DNA of 64,000 nucleotides from Polytrichum commune. Its lineage: Eukaryota; Streptophyta; Polytrichopsida; Polytrichales; Polytrichaceae. A program made the position numbers and the translations under genes. The notes under the pieces are model-generated. The model made no database searches. It was not told the origin of the DNA and saw nothing but the letters and a program-made list of their open reading frames with translations. Below are positions 12,246 through 25,770 of the stretch, in pieces (the stretch's first letter is position 1; every line of letters starts with the position of its first letter). The stretch is from NCBI GenBank assembly GCA_950295325.1, contig OX485804.1, forward strand, positions 42,396,429-42,460,428. Reading direction: 5' to 3'.

Positions 12246-12677
12246 ATTGTATATTTTTTTGGTTAGTTTACTGATGATCTTGTCTAGTTTCTTGATGTTT
12301 GGTTTGGAGAATGGAACGGCGTAGTAGGCATATGCGATTCGGGGTTTGATAACAATGTTTAAAATTTTAATTTTTTGTGTGAGGCTAGCCGGTGAGTTGA
12401 TTAGTAGTTGGCTTTGTTGTTTGACCTTCTTGAGTGTTGTTTCTTTTTGTATGTTCCATTTGAGTGATGGGGTTAGGTGTATTCTTAGGTATATGTATGG
12501 TTTATTTTGGGTGAGGGTAGGGAAGTTTTAAGAGTTGTAAGTGATATTTTGTGACTGGATGTATGCTTTAAAGGTAGTGGATTTGAATTTGGATTTGTTG
12601 GGACAACCCGTGATTATACATTTTGAGAGGTTAAAGTCCATGTGTGACCATTATGCATGTTTATGGAGTTTGGTTAT

Positions 12678-13470
12678 TTATGGTTGTATGTGTTGTATGT
12701 TGTCTATGATAATTGCTAGGTCATCTGCATGTGTTGTTGTAGTACATGTTGAGGGAAGTGTATTAAAGTGGTATCTCATGTCATCTTTTTTTAGCCATCT
12801 TAAGAGGGGTTTTAGAAAAATAATAAATAGATACGGGCTAAGGATGTCTCTTTGTATTGTTCCTTGGCTGATTTCAATGGGGGATGTTGTTCCAAAGTGA
12901 CTACCTGTGAAGGATATAGTAAAAAATTTGTATATATTTCCGACAATTTCTATTGCGTCCATGGGGTAGCCAAGGTCCTCCATGATGGCTAGAAATCTTG
13001 TATGATTTATAAATTCGAAAGCATTCCTAAAGTCAATGTATGTTAGGTATATGTCTTTTGTGGTAAGTCTTGCATTTTCCAAAGTTGCTATGATCATTTG
13101 GATTTGTCGTGATGTGTTATGTTGTGGACATAATCCTTCTTGGCTAAAGTATAATAATCTATGTTGTTTCCCATAACTTGTAAGAAATGTCGTTAAGGTG
13201 CTAGTATATAGTTTATAGATTGTGTTGGCTAATGCAATTGGTCTGTAATTGCTTAAGTGCGTCGGATCATCTTTCTTGTGTAGTAGAATGATTTTGCTAT
13301 GTTTCCAGTAGTATGGGTTTGATCTTTGTTTGTAGCAATGTTTAAAGAAGACGAAGATGAGGTCTTGCCATGGTAGTGGTAGTACTTTAATTATGTTGTT
13401 TGGGATGTTGTCGAGCCCGGGGGTTTTACCTTTGGTTAGTCATTTGATGTAGCCATCGTAGATTTCTTTG
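12678..13470 (-). pseudogene. Reverse transcriptase domain of LINE copy C
   Basis: The open part (13,097-12,678) reads 'YLTYIDFRNAFEFINH' (first catalytic Asp region), 'GTIQRDILSPYLFIIFL' (the fingers/palm 'QGxxxSP' box) and 'THADDLAIII' (the catalytic xADD box; the usual Y or F is His here). Upstream, in another frame to about 13,470, lie 'NYRPIALANTIYKLY' and 'FSQEGLCPQHNTSRQ', the earlier RT boxes. Frameshifts separate the two parts, so the enzyme cannot be made from this copy. Confidence 0.8.
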
Positions 13471-13613
13471 GTGAATTGTCCGCATATTTGTGCCGTTGGG
13501 GGGGCTCTTTTATCTAGTATAATGCCTTGATGTGTGTGCCAAGGGTATTTACGTACTACACACATGCATGTATTAGGGTGGTCCGTGACATCTTCGCATA
13601 AAGGTGTTTGTCT

Positions 13614-14093
13614 TTAGAAAGTTGTTTTCTGGGAGTGGTATATTCCTCTGGTGACCTCCTTGGGTGTGGTGCTGATATGGCCTAGTGGATTTCGTAAGCA
13701 GTTAAGCGTGCTATTGGTTGTGGGGTGGAATTTTTTTTTGTGGATTGTCTTAGGTTTGATATTTAGTAGTGCTCTGTATTTTGTGATGGTTGCTTTGTAG
13801 TTTAATGTAGTTTGTTTAGTGATGATTTTGTGGGCTTCGGTCTTGGCGGTTTTCTCGATGTTGGCTAGTTCTTCTATCCATGCACGCAATTCTGTGGGGT
13901 TAATAGGTGGAGGTGGGATGTGGGGGGTATGTTCACATTCATACCAATATTTAGATATGGGCGTATTTTTTCTTTCTTTTTCTTGGTCCCTAGCTTGCAT
14001 CATGTTGGATTGAAGGAGAACCGATTGTAGCAACCAAGCTATCACTCTAGTACTCGCATATGTTTGGCCGGATGGGCAAGACTTGAGCTCCAT
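13614..14093 (-). pseudogene. Pre-RT linker of LINE copy C
   Basis: A 159-residue frame rich in Lys and Thr ('ELRAWIEELANIEKTAKTEA', 'LNYKATITKYRALLN') that precedes RT, as the endonuclease-RT linker does in LINEs. Nothing resembling the endonuclease itself is found upstream, so the 5' truncation lies near 14.1 kb. Confidence 0.5.
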
Positions 14094-14269
14094 TGGTGTA
14101 GCATTCTTTAGTAGGCCAAGAACCCTTGCATTAAGATGAAATTTAAATCAAAATGGATGTAATCCTTGGGTGCTTTGGAATTTTTTTTGCTTTTGTGTGA
14201 ACAATGATTTTGCTTAAGATGAATGACTTGAAATGTTCAAATCTTGTTCGCACAAGAATCATAAAAAAT

Positions 14270-16600
14270 ATAACACTTACTGAGGGTGAGGGTGAACTAG
14301 GGGAGGAGAGGGTGAAAACATTGATTACTATTGTAGAGCCTAGAGGTTGTTATTGGGGTTATAGACTTTGCATTATTTTAGTGAGCTTAAATTACCAACC
14401 AACCTACAAGGGGTCAATTTTTTACTATTACCCCTAGACAAGTGTTAGGGAACCAAATCGTACAAGCTCGTAGTCTTAGTCTACTTAAGTAGTCAACCAC
14501 CAACTGAGGATTGGTATTTTACTGCACCTTTATGGTAGGACCTACATACTTTCAAGGCTTGATGAAAGGGTGGGCGCCATGTCATACCAAATTTGTCAGC
14601 CCCCAACATGGGAAACTGGAGCTCTTTCAAGGGAGCTCCTCCTATAGGACCACACTAAAGTAGATGTGCCTAATTCGGTTACTTCTTGGAGTGGTAACCT
14701 ATATTTGAATGGCATGCAGCCCAAGAACAAATATTAAAAAGACAAACTACGTGCTCAAAATATGATAGTAACAGTTATGGGCTCCATAGTCAACATAATT
14801 GGGGGGACCATGTGACCACTTAATGAGCATGAGAATCTCCACTTTAGTAATGAATTAGATATTCATGTGAAGTGCAAAAATTATGAGGAAAGTGCGGACT
14901 ACGGCCCCGACTTGGATTTGCCAACCATCTCGTAGTAATAGTGTGTTTCATGTCCTAGTCAGACAGAGTACCATTTTAGACTCATCTACCCTATGCAAAC
15001 AGCTACCTAAATGTTCACCTACTTCTGGAGTCAAAAAAGGTATTTCTCAGCTTGAATGCCCAGAATAGGTTATTCTCCTTGTAATCAGGCCTTGAGGTAG
15101 TGTATTCCCCTATAAGGCCTATATCATCGTTAGGCTTGGTTTGCCATGTAACCCAGTTTAGTAACCGCTCTTGCTACACCATGTGCCGTCGGGCCTCGAT
15201 GCCAAATTATCGTCAGCTCAGGTTAAAAGTACTAATTGGGAGAATGCACATGTATGCTCTTTACACTAAATATACAAATCACATGCACAATCTAGCCATA
15301 TTCTCAACGTTACTAAGAGCTGAAGTAGCTACTAAGTGACACTAAATTCATGACTACGGTGAATTCTATGTTCATTTACCATAGATTTCAAGAAAATTAA
15401 TGCGTGCTTGTGATTAGTGCGTGCCACATGCTTGTCAATGACTAATGCCAAGTGTTGATACTTTTAAGTGAGTAGTGCCAAGTATTGGGATGAACAATGC
15501 TTCCTATATCTTTTAGTGGCACTAATTCATAGTGATAAGGAAATTAATATCACCTTCGCTAATTTCCCACCCTCACTAATTCCCCATAATCACTAGTTGG
15601 TGTATTTAGTGCAGTAAACTTTAGTCCCAAGTAAACTTGCACTAGATTTCTAGAGTGAATGCTCACAACACCTACTGAGGGGGAGGGCGAGCTAGGGGAG
15701 GGGATAGCAAAACCAAGGATTGATATTTGGTTAGCAACCTTGGAGACTTTCCATGCTTGACTATGAATTTAGCATGACACTCTAAAGATGTGCACGTAAA
15801 AAACTGTAGCTTGTCAACATATAATCATCCGATCACATGGCCCACGAAACTCATGGTAGTTGTTGACTGATGTTATGACTGCTGTGGAGCCAAAATGTTG
15901 TTATGCCTACATTAGAGACCTCAAATTCTAGTGAGTTTTCATTGGGATCAATCAGTTTCCAACCCAAGGGGAGGTCAATTCTCACCATTTCTTCCTCGGA
16001 AGGTGTTAGAAAACCAAACCTAGAATAAATTTATATCTAAAGTTTTGTGACACCTTCCCAACTGCAAAAGGGGGAGGCTAACACACAAAAGACGGGTTCT
16101 TCTATGAAAATAGTTGACGTCCTAATTGGTTGTCATAAACGTTGATTTAGTCCTATAATATTCAATTAAAAGCATGGGAGGGGTTGGACCCCCCCCCCCC
16201 TCCTCTCGATCCCCTCACTAGATGTTGTGAACCAAAATCCTTAGGTCACTATGTGGGCCTTATGTGGTTTCTCTTCCTATAAGTTGGACACCTATATTTG
16301 AATGATTGTTTACACAACACATGTGGTTGTGGTTAACCATAAATAGGGCCACTTAATTCCTCTGAGCAAACTTCTTTTGTGATTTTCCTTGGTTTTCCTT
16401 TCATCTGTGACCTACGTTCATGCAATCTCTCACCAGTTTGTAGCAGGAACTTAGAGTCTACTGAAATATACAGGTTAGAGTTCCAGACCACCACGATCTA
16501 GATTCTGCACACACCATTCAAAGAAGTAAAGAATACATTGACAACAAGTCCACTACCAACTTATTAGTACAAAGTAAAGGTGGGGAATGTCGAGCCCCAA
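14270..16600. other. Dispersed repeat copies, no gene seen
   Basis: A repeat marked by 'GAGGGTGAACTAGGGGAGG' (14,285 on) and ending near 'GTGTTAGGGAACCAAATCG' (14,455) recurs at 15,655-16,025 and, more diverged, at 51,985-52,540. A second repeat, marked by 'GTCAACATAATTGGGGGGACC' type sequence at 14,775-14,935, recurs at 45,360-45,420, 45,620-45,690 and 58,480-58,600. A third, at 16,246-16,310 ('TATGTGGGCCTTATGTGG'), recurs at 44,909-44,985 and 45,193-45,270. A C-run lies at about 16,190-16,200. No coding content was recognised. Confidence 0.6.
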
Positions 16601-18110
16601 TTGTTCAATTGGATTTTTCTTGCTTATATCCACTGGCCCACATTCCAAAGTTGATCTCGTAACCAGTTTTGACTTGTGTCACTCTCGTCACAGTCTACCA
16701 CTCTAGATGTTTCTTGTTCTTGGAAGTTAGTATGCAGAGGCTACTTGCTGGTGGTATGTATGTACACTACATGTTCTGTAGATATAGTATCATATATGAG
16801 AGTATGCAATATTGAAGTATGGCTAGCTGCAGGCAGGTTACATATGATTACGCTGATGGTGATAATGATGATGATGATGATGTTGTTGTTTGTGCATGTG
16901 ATGATTCGGCCCACGTCAACGCAATGTGCCATTCGATGAGCCCATGTTTTTTATAAACTAAGTTGTCACCACCAAACCACTGTTGGATTTCAATGCGACA
17001 AAATGTTTGGCAGCCAGCCGCTGACATTTGCTTCGGTTGTATGGAAGAATACTGCCTAAAAGAGCACACAATCAGATTCGGCGCAAAGTCAAGTGGACGA
17101 TTCCGCCACCTCACAGTCAGTCTCTCGCACATCAGTTGCAGCACACCAAATGGCAGTCCCTAGCTAGTCCTGCCCCAAGAAACCATGAGATTCCACCTGT
17201 GCCGCAGGGACATCCACCATCGTAAGTTATTAATCTTCACCCTTTTTTGTCATTTCGCGGTCATCTGAGAAGAGTCGAGGTGGGTGTCGATGAGGCGAAA
17301 GGGTTACTTATTAAGTTAATAAGTTAAGTTGCTGCTGCTGCTGCTGCTGCATCATTCAATCTGTCATGCATCGCAGACGAACGATCATGCTTCCTGTATA
17401 ACGAACGATCGTGCTTCCTGTACGTATAAGGAACGGATCAGCCCGTACGATTGGCCCCGGAAACCAACACGAAAGTGGAGGGAGGGAGGCTAGCTAGCGA
17501 ATGACCTAGAAGAATGGCTTTGGGCCTGAGATTAGGGGAGATTTTTGAGCTCTGTAGCGCCCTGCCTCCTACAAGTATGGGTGGATTTGGGATGGCCAAA
17601 TAAGCTGCCGACTCACACTTGGCCATCTGGCTTCAGTGGCCTCTGACAAAGTACTTTCTTGGCTGGCCTTCTAAATAAACAAATAAGCTGGCACATCTGG
17701 GTTGCCCCAATATTAGTAGCCCTGCCCAAAAGATCTGTCCACCTCATAAATAGTAGTAGGGCAACTTAGAGCTCCTCTTCAACTTTTCAACTTGAAAGCA
17801 CAAAGTCGAAGCTTAGGTTAAGTCGAGTGAGGAGTCTAGGTGCAGTGGTGCAAACCCTGCAACTTCTCGAGCTTAATAAGTGATACCCCACCTGCCCACA
17901 CCTAAGGCAGATGAGGCTAATGTGGACACCTCCAGCTCTGTGGATTCATCCAGCTGATGGGATCGAGCAGTAGAAGCGCGAGCATGTTTGCAAAGAATTC
18001 GAAATCGCTGAAATAGGAGCTGAGGAAGGTGTCGATCCGGGCTCTAGCTAGAATTAAGACATTCTCTACTTCTCATGTGATGTCATAGGAAGGGGGGGGT
18101 TCTTTTATCA
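16600..18110. other. Less AT-rich, low-repeat stretch; unassigned
   Basis: This stretch is richer in GC than its neighbours and has simple repeats, GAT at about 16,860-16,885 and CTG at about 17,330-17,350. Short frames exist on both strands (for example 16,963-17,225) but none has a recognisable domain. A GTAAGT-like donor occurs at about 17,222. It could be an unrecognised single-copy gene segment or a non-coding transcript; I cannot support a gene. Confidence 0.3.
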
Positions 18111-21100
18111 TTCAATGTTGTGTAAGTGGGCAACATCATTAGCAGACTCTACATGGGTCATTTGCCAATGAAAACCAAGTTTAAATGCCAATATTGTTGT
18201 GTTATATTCTCTAAAGGTGGTCATATGTACAATAAAATGTGGCTAAATACCGGCAATACAAGATGGTCGGCATCTCATAGCCGCATGCCGCCTCCTAATT
18301 TGCCCACCTCAGGCACAAAAATCAAGTGTGTCATAGCTCAATGAATAACACTCCTCATTATGGAGGATGGTGGGTGTAGTTTGACTTATGTGAAGGAGAC
18401 TGACCCAAATATCATCAAGGTGGCCGCTAAATCATCATGTATTACTCACCTACCAAATTAAAGCGGTTGTACCGATGATTAAGAGCCAAAAATAGGTGTC
18501 CGATTAAGGAAGCTAATTGAATTACCCTCATCTACCATACTGGTGGGTGTGGCCAATGAACGGTCAAAATCCGTTCACTAGCATCAATAAGTGAAATGAA
18601 TATTAAAATCCGCGAAGCTAAAAAGGCTAATGGGATTGAAAGTACATCAAGATGGTTTCAAACCAACTAATTCTCTAGAGTGGAGGAGTGCGGTAGCCTC
18701 TATGAGATACGCTAAAGTCAACTTGGTGGTCTAATTGAAAGAAAGACTTGAGGCTCCTTGGAACCACGTTTTCAAATAGTGATGGAAATCTATATCTAAT
18801 GGGGTCATATAGGGGACATTCCAACAATAAATGTTACTTGTTTCAAACTGCATTTTAGGTGCAGAAGTTTCATAATCTAGTATCTCTAGAGATAGGGATA
18901 GTTGTCCACTGTCTAGTTTCAAATGCAAGTCTATAGTGTTGTAGGTGTTAATGGATTTTCGCACTCCTTCCTTGCTCCATTAACTAATTCGCCGCTAGTC
19001 ACGTCCAAGCCTTGCATAAACACCTCCCAAGCTAGTTCCTCATCCCTAGACATCTCCTTTGACGCACAATCCCCTACAACTTCCATTTAAGGCTTGAAAC
19101 ATGCCCTGGACACTACCTACCAGCTCACGTTTTTGGCCTGATCAGCCAACTTACAAAGGTCGTTTCCACAATATAAGCTTGGATCTGCCATCTCTAACCT
19201 CCTACCAACCTACAGTATCGTTTTCGGGCCATTCTGACCACTTTCATATTTTCGACCAGCTCACGTTTTTAGTCAGATCCGGCAACTTCTGGAGATGGTT
19301 TTCGCAAACCAAGTCCGGATCTGACCTCTCTAACCTTCTACCAACTTATGGTACATTTTTTAGGTCATTCTAACTACTTGCTCTAGACGTCCTCCCATAA
19401 GCGTCACATCCGTGCATACCCACCCTTTGTACTTTTGAATGCATTCTTTGGTACTACATCACAAGTTGTCCGATGCACATTTTCAATAACACATTCAATC
19501 CATTTGTCTTGTAAACACTAAGACTATGTTAGCTTCCAAGACGGGTAGAACACCAACAATGAATCTACTCTTCAAATCCCTCCTTCAACACTTTATTGCT
19601 TGTTTTTCCAGGACTGTGGTTCTATTCGGACTGCAATACACTTCCAGATTGCCTCACATCCAGATCTAGAAACTCACAAACATACATATCTTCTCTAAGG
19701 GTCTAAGTCCTCTCCGCATATGTGTACTAAGAGAGCCAAAAGGCTCTAGGACCATCCTTATATACTTCAAAACAACTATCACTAGGTGGATCAACTTGGT
19801 AGGTTGCCATCCTGTCAAAACACTGCAACTAGCTGTCCTGACGCGTTCCTGCCCTTTGTCCAGTTCATGACCAGCTGGCACACTGGGGTCATAAAAAACA
19901 ATCAACTAGTAAAAGACTCCCAATGCCATTTTAATAACTTTGGACCTACAAGTCATTTTTTGATCACCTAAGTTACTAACCCCAAACACTTACTACTACT
20001 GAATAGACCATTTAGTAGTAAAATACTAAAAACCAACTAGTGGACGTTTTAACAATTTATTGCATCAAGGGCAAATTTGACGTCAACTAGTAAACTAGCA
20101 TTTTTTTTGCCCTTTTGACAATTTGTGACCAACTAGTCAATTTTTGACAACTTAAAACACAGTGCTAAATTCTACCTTAACAGTAGGCAACAATTATTTT
20201 GCATTGTGATGGAGTCGATGGTTGCTTCAGATACAATCCACATTCGTATGTAAGGAGATCCTTGAGGTGGAGGTAATCTAGTTTCTTCCCAAAGAGATGG
20301 AAAGAATTCCACTCTTTAGCAAGAAAAGCCTCCATGATCAAATGTGGTTATTGATGTGGTTGGGTGGTCATGGGTTTCCCAATGAGATAAAACCCCATGA
20401 TGTCTACCACGTGGTTGTTGATTTGTGCCAAGTGTTAAATCCTTGTCTGGCCAAGTTTACTAAGGTGGTTGTGCACAGGAGGCACACAGAGTGCAGAGGG
20501 AGGCGAACGCTCCAAGTGGAGCGCCAATGAAGAAACCAAGCGGAAGAACAATGACCAACGGGTTTGCTACGGCAAACGAGGTCCTTCATCAAGCGATACT
20601 GAAATCCCTATTATAAACATTTCTTTCAAAGCATTTACAAAAATGATTATGACCACTGAGATTTGAAAAAGACTTATAGATAGAATGAGAAGAATACTTA
20701 CATGTTGATCTCGAGAAGGATCTGATGATGGCAAAGCTCATTCATCAAGCCCTATTCCAAATATTTCTTTCAAGATGATTTTTTTGTCCATCAATTTTAT
20801 GCTCATACCATAGCGGCTGCCTTCCTTATCTTTCATGGTTGTTTCTTCAAAGGAAATCCTAGAATAGGGGTTTCCGTTCCAAAACCCCTATTCTACTATT
20901 TCCTTTCCAAAAACATCCATACAAGGAAATAAGGAAAGTTGTGAAATATGTTCATACCTTAGCGGCTGCCCCTCTTATCTTTCATGGTTGATGCCATAGT
21001 CAATGTCCTCATTTTTTCCTATGTTTATTCTTGAAAGAAAATATTGGAATAGGGATTTCGGTACCTATTCCACAACTTTTTTTCAAGTATTTAAATTTTT

Positions 21101-23168
21101 TTCTTCAGTAATTTCATGTCTATATCACAACTGTGGCCTTTATTTTTTGTATGGCTATTTCTTGAAAGTAAGTCATGAAATAGGGGTTTCGGTACTGAAA
21201 ATCCTATTCCATGCTTTTCTTTTAGAAAAAGTACTCCAAATTTCTCAATTTCAAGTAGAGGGATGTAGTGTGGTTTTCGGTTACAAACAAACTCAGGGAA
21301 GACTTAAAATGTGATTTTTGTGTCATCTAGGTGTCTCAAATAAGGTTTATTAGGGAGATCATAGAGTTATTTCACTTCATTTTGGATTAGGATTGACAAT
21401 TGGTTTATGGATAAGGGATAAAAACTCTAAAAAACTCTCCATGCCAGTACATGCAAATGTGACAGTCTCTCACCTCACTCTAATTCCACGGACAATAGTT
21501 TGGCAGTGGATTCATTTCAATTGGACCGGTGCGGTGCACAGGCACAGGCACAGTCATTGACAATAGTCTTGCATCAATATCACATGAGAGTCTTCCTTGT
21601 TAAAGCCAAGGGCACTTTGACATGAGCCATCTTCTTGAGTTCCATTACATCCAAAACATAGTTTTCTTATTATTTCCAATAAAGTCTTGGTTCATTATTT
21701 CTTACTTTTAGGACATGGCTATGGACTGGAAAAATTTGAAATCAATCCCTGTAATCTTCATAACTTATAAGCTCGGTATTACCGTCCCGTTTGATGGTGA
21801 AAACTCGATCATGAACTTCTCTACCCTTTCAACTCCTTTTTGGTCGATGGTTCGCAGTCTATAGCCTTTATGTTGCGACTGTTCCTTTCCCACTACAGTT
21901 TTCATCTCTTCAATATCCCCTGTATAAATTATAATGATTTCCACTTCCACAACACTCATACAACTTGTTATTCATCTCATATTATCACAACCATATCTCA
22001 GAGTAATTCCCTGGTCAAAGTTGCAAGAGATATTCTGATAGCTTCTCAAATTTCTACGGGAGATTTTGTTAATTATAACCACAAATAGGGCCCCTTTATA
22101 AAGTAATCAAATGAGGAATTCTCAGTGTCTTCCAATCATATGCGAATGAAATCACCAAGCTATACTCTTGAGTTACTACCGTAAAATATGAACAGAGCCA
22201 ACACAAATGACTTCCTCACACCAACACTCTCTCCAAAGAACTCATACATCAATTTTGAGAATATAGCCTGGTCTAGCCCCATTTAATATTTCATCCAACC
22301 TCAAGACTATAGTCTTAACTTATATGACTGATACAAGGTGCGAAGTAAAATGAGACTGGGAATACACAAAAGCTTTACAATCCAGTACACACTTCTTGGC
22401 AATTGTTTACTTAGTTATCAACAAGCAATAGCTGGTAAAGATAAGACAATTGCCATGCACTTCACAAATGCACAGAATCTAGACGCTTTACTTCTCCTAA
22501 CTTTAGAGATTTCTTGTCCGAGTCCAATGAGTTCTATCTCTCTCCTAGAGATAAGTGATTTTTTGTTTTTTCTTGCTCCCTCTTTATACAAGAGGAAAGC
22601 TCCAGGGTCATTTCAACCCTTGCCATCAGACTATAGCTTTTCAGATCTTGCTTTTTGGAATCTGCAGTCTATGGCCTATTCACACTTACAATGTTCTGGA
22701 ATTATAATTCATATCAAAACATATTCACACTCAAATTCTAATTATTTAAAACAAAACAAATTTTTGCTACTACAAGGGGTTAGCAACTCCCCTCACTTTC
22801 TACCATGTTTATTTCTGAACTGAAAGTTTTGGAATGGGAATTTCGGTGCCGAAATCTTTATTCTAAAATTTACTTGAAAATAAATATTGTCTTTACTAAA
22901 CTACTTTTATGTTTTTATGTTTTTATGTGTGTTTTATGTTATATCGAAATGTTGATGGTTATGTTAATTATACGGTCATGTAGGTGGCCTTCATTCGTTT
23001 TTGTATTGAACTTTAAATGTCAAGTATATTTCATTTTATAGTCTAGTTTATTTATTTATTTGAAGTTGCTTATAATGTGCATTTGATGTTTTGTTGTAGA
23101 GTGGATGATTATTTGTTGCTTGATCATTTTCACTTATTATAAGCTTATATTTGGTTGTTCATATATAG
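18111..23168. other. Unassigned DNA with local tandem duplications
   Basis: No gene was supported. A tandem pair lies at 19,122-19,257 and 19,258-19,392, both beginning ACCAGCTCACGTTTTT. A short phrase built on 'AATAGGGGTTTC(G/C)GT' recurs at about 20,870, 21,050, 21,185 and 22,830, and 'AGCGGCTGCC...TTATCTTTCATGG' occurs twice (20,813 and 20,963). The 161-residue frame at 22,338-22,823 has no recognisable motif. The missing left end and transposase of the older MULE would be expected here, but I could not find them. Confidence 0.45.
19122..19392. repeat. Tandem duplication, about 135 bp x 2
   Basis: Two diverged head-to-tail copies. Each starts with ACCAGCTCACGTTTTT and includes 'CTCTAACCT(C/T)CTACCAAC' and 'GG(G/T)CATTCT'. 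No function is apparent. Confidence 0.75.
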
Positions 23169-25770
23169 GATAACGTTTTGGCGGACACCGACATTGAAAA
23201 AGTATCAAAAAATAAATTGGAGAAAATAAATTTCAACTCTGTTATCAATGGCTTGCGAATTTAACCTCTTTCTAAATGTCGTTTACCTATTCCTATATGC
23301 CGCTTACAGCCATTGCCTTTGGTTAGGCCAATTCTAAAATTTGATGTTCAGTTGTTGGAGAATGAATTTCTCAATGAAAATAGAGAAGTTGATTGTGTCT
23401 TGTGTGATTCTATCGTTAACGATCGTGAGAGAATTTATGTGTAACAGAAGACAAATATAGTTATTAGGATCTAATACGGCAACAAGTGAATTATGTTTTT
23501 AAGCAGTCACTTTTCCGAGATGAAAATTTGAAGATTTTTAAAGGTAAATTTTTTTGGGTATAAGAGGATATCCACCGAGTTATAACATGGAGACAACACA
23601 TAAATAAAGTTCATGCTTATGAGGAAGAATGACATTATAGTGTGGATAGTATATGCCTTAATGCGATAGATGCGATTGGCGTTCTTTTGGATGCCATGAA
23701 TGACGTCAATAAGTAAGGCCTTAAGACCATTAATTTGAATTATTTTTTTGGTCAAATGATTTTTTTTTGTCAAATGAAATCTTATATTTACAAATTTATT
23801 TTGTTGAGTGTCAGATCCACAGATAATGATTACATGAAGACCAATTTGGTTCATAAAATCCATCGCATTCGAAGGTTTGCGTCTTTGAAGCTACAGAATT
23901 TTTAAAATCTTTTGTTATATGAGGATTATGCTAAGTGCGAGAAGAACCCCCATTGATTACATGGTATCCTCTTACTGCAGCATTTTTTGCAGCTTTCATC
24001 CCTAGGGAGTGCACTGTTCAAGTACTGTATTTATACACGTGGGTGCACAAAAGGGGTATTATTTAAAACAAGCATGTACAAAATGTACGTACATAAGACA
24101 TATTGTTATTAAGCAAGAAGTAGATATACATGAGGCTATAGAAAAATATATGTAAAGTACGCATTTACGCGTTTACGCGTTCAAGTCAGACCTGGACCAA
24201 GAATCATGTGTTTTTTCATCCACTAAGTAACGACTTTATAACTAAAAATCCATGATTTGATATTATACATATAATAGGGCCATATTTTTGAATTTCCAAA
24301 CATTTGTACACATGTTATATATAATTTTTGTATTTGTTTTTGGACCCTTGTGTACGTATGGAAATGTATTTTGAAGCAATGAGAGTATTTGTAAGTATAT
24401 TGCTTGATTTTAGCAAAAATAAAATGTATACAGGGGTATTTTAATAAGGGACATGCACGCACGTGATGTTTGGTTTTAATGAATAGTGCACTCCCTGAGC
24501 TTTCATCTATAAGGTGAGTCTTTAACATCTCAATCTCTATATCAATTTCATGTTTTTACATTAAGTTGTATTATTTTTTTTAACTAAAATATTTCAATGT
24601 TATTTTCAACGTAATGTTGTGGTAGTATCAAAAGAGGCATGTCGTGAATACATGGACAACACTCCACTGGCCGAATGATCTCCTAGGCTTGAATTTAAGG
24701 CTATAGCAAATGTGGTGAGGAAAACAGTGAGGGCATATAGGTCAAAGGAGTTTGATAACTCCTTGCAGTTGCAGATCTCACAAATGACGTTGATTTTGTA
24801 AAAGAGGTAAGTCTTTATATTATTCGTTTGATTTTTGAAATATGTTTTATTACGTTGCATACTTTATATTCAATATTTTTTTCATTGTTTTAAGGTAAAT
24901 GAACATTAGAGTTCTAATCTAGATCAGAAATGACCTTGGAGGAATTGCAAAAAATTGCAACAACCCCGGTGGACGGCAAGTATAAAGTGAAATGATTGAA
25001 GTGGTGGAATCAAATCTGATAACACGCGAGGCTTTATTTTTTTTGCCTCCCAATTTTATAGACAATGACCTTGATTTATGGTTGGTGAAAGCATCATTTT
25101 GGGCTTAGGTTTTATTATGAAATGTAATTGTAAATGCATTTATGCTTATAAAAGCATTATAATTCTTATATGGCGTTTGTATTTGTCAAGATAGTTATTT
25201 GATATACCGCTTTATAATTCTTATATAACGTTTGTTTTTGTTAAAATAGTTATTTGACATACCGCTTTATGTATGAATTTTAATTTTTAGTTGAAGAAGG
25301 GTGCCATCAATGTGTTTCATGGCATTCTACCACAATTGGGTGATGTGGTTTGGGACAACGTCCACTAAATTAGATATTAAATTAAAAAATGGCGTTGTCT
25401 TCTTTGGAACAAAGCGTATACTCTAATATTATGCGGTTCAACACCATTTGCAAAATCCATAATATTGATGAAGTAACATAAAGGCAAATTGGCAATGAAA
25501 CGTGTGATATATAGGTATTATGCTATACTTGACTATTTTGAAATAATAAAGTTTAGTTCCATTGGTGATATCGAACTAAATTTGTTTATTGAATTTGTGT
25601 AGGTACCTAACAAGGGAGCTTGAATCCCGGAAAACACTTCCATTGCAAGCATTGCCTTCATTCTTGAACTCATGGGTTGACAAGTCAAGTGACCAATGCA
25701 TATTTTCAGCCTTACAGTTGATATTGTGGACTCATGATTTATTGGTTCATTGTGCATGGTTTATTGAATG
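23169..25770 (+). pseudogene. 5' part of older ParB/methyltransferase-like MULE gene
   Basis: Conceptual pieces match, in order, the gene at 32.2-38.6 kb. Examples: 'CRLPIPICRLQPLPLVRP' against 'SRLRVPLCRMVPMPIVRP'; 'VDSICLNAIDAIGVLLDAMN' against 'VDSIILAPELDDIPSLLTAM'; 'NLLLYEDYAKCEKNP..ITWYPLT' against 'QLDPRSYKRCEEKSVETWYSLT'; and 'DLDLWLVKASFWA' against 'FALDDWLSKATYWA'. Intron positions are conserved: acceptor before 23,169, donors after 'NDVNK' (about 23,715) and 'AFIYK' (about 24,513). It has many stops and frame changes and a 497-bp MITE at 24,001-24,497. It continues at 39,154 beyond the inserted LTR. Confidence 0.85.
24001..24497. mobile_element. MITE, 497 bp, with 10-bp TSD
   Basis: The inverted ends are CCTAGGGAGTGCACTGTTCA on the left and the complement of CAGGGAGTGCACTATTCA on the right. 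AGCTTTCATC is repeated exactly at 23,991-24,000 and 24,498-24,507. It is non-coding. Removing it joins 'TWYPLTAAFFAAF' to 'IYK' and the following intron donor, matching the exon in the younger gene copy. The 9-10-bp TSD suggests Mutator-type movement. Confidence 0.88.

Larger units (their letters stand above)
8488..14093 (-). mobile_element. 5'-truncated LINE, copy C
   Basis: This is the longest LINE in the window. Domain order along the minus strand: a linker before RT (14,093-13,614), RT (about 13,470-12,678), a conserved post-RT segment (12,245-12,027), an RT-thumb/connection region (about 10,640-10,430), RNase H with the H.GxxGNExAD box plus a zinc-knuckle-like motif (9,699-9,061), an 'EFTYC' C-terminal domain (about 9,000-8,597) and a 3' UTR. 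No apurinic-type endonuclease domain is present at the 5' end, so the copy is 5'-truncated. Several frameshifts and stops make it dead. A 247-bp MITE is inserted at 10,820-11,066. Confidence 0.85.

Noticed and set aside
18769-18777. TTTTCAAAT as the left target duplication of the older MULE
   Set aside because: It matches the nine bases after the older right terminal repeat (41,418-41,426), but no TIR follows it (no CTATC or TGAGC motifs), so the match is probably chance.
22338-22823. 161-residue open frame as a gene
   Set aside because: It has no recognisable domain and unremarkable composition for AT-rich DNA. There are no nearby splice or promoter signals that I can defend.
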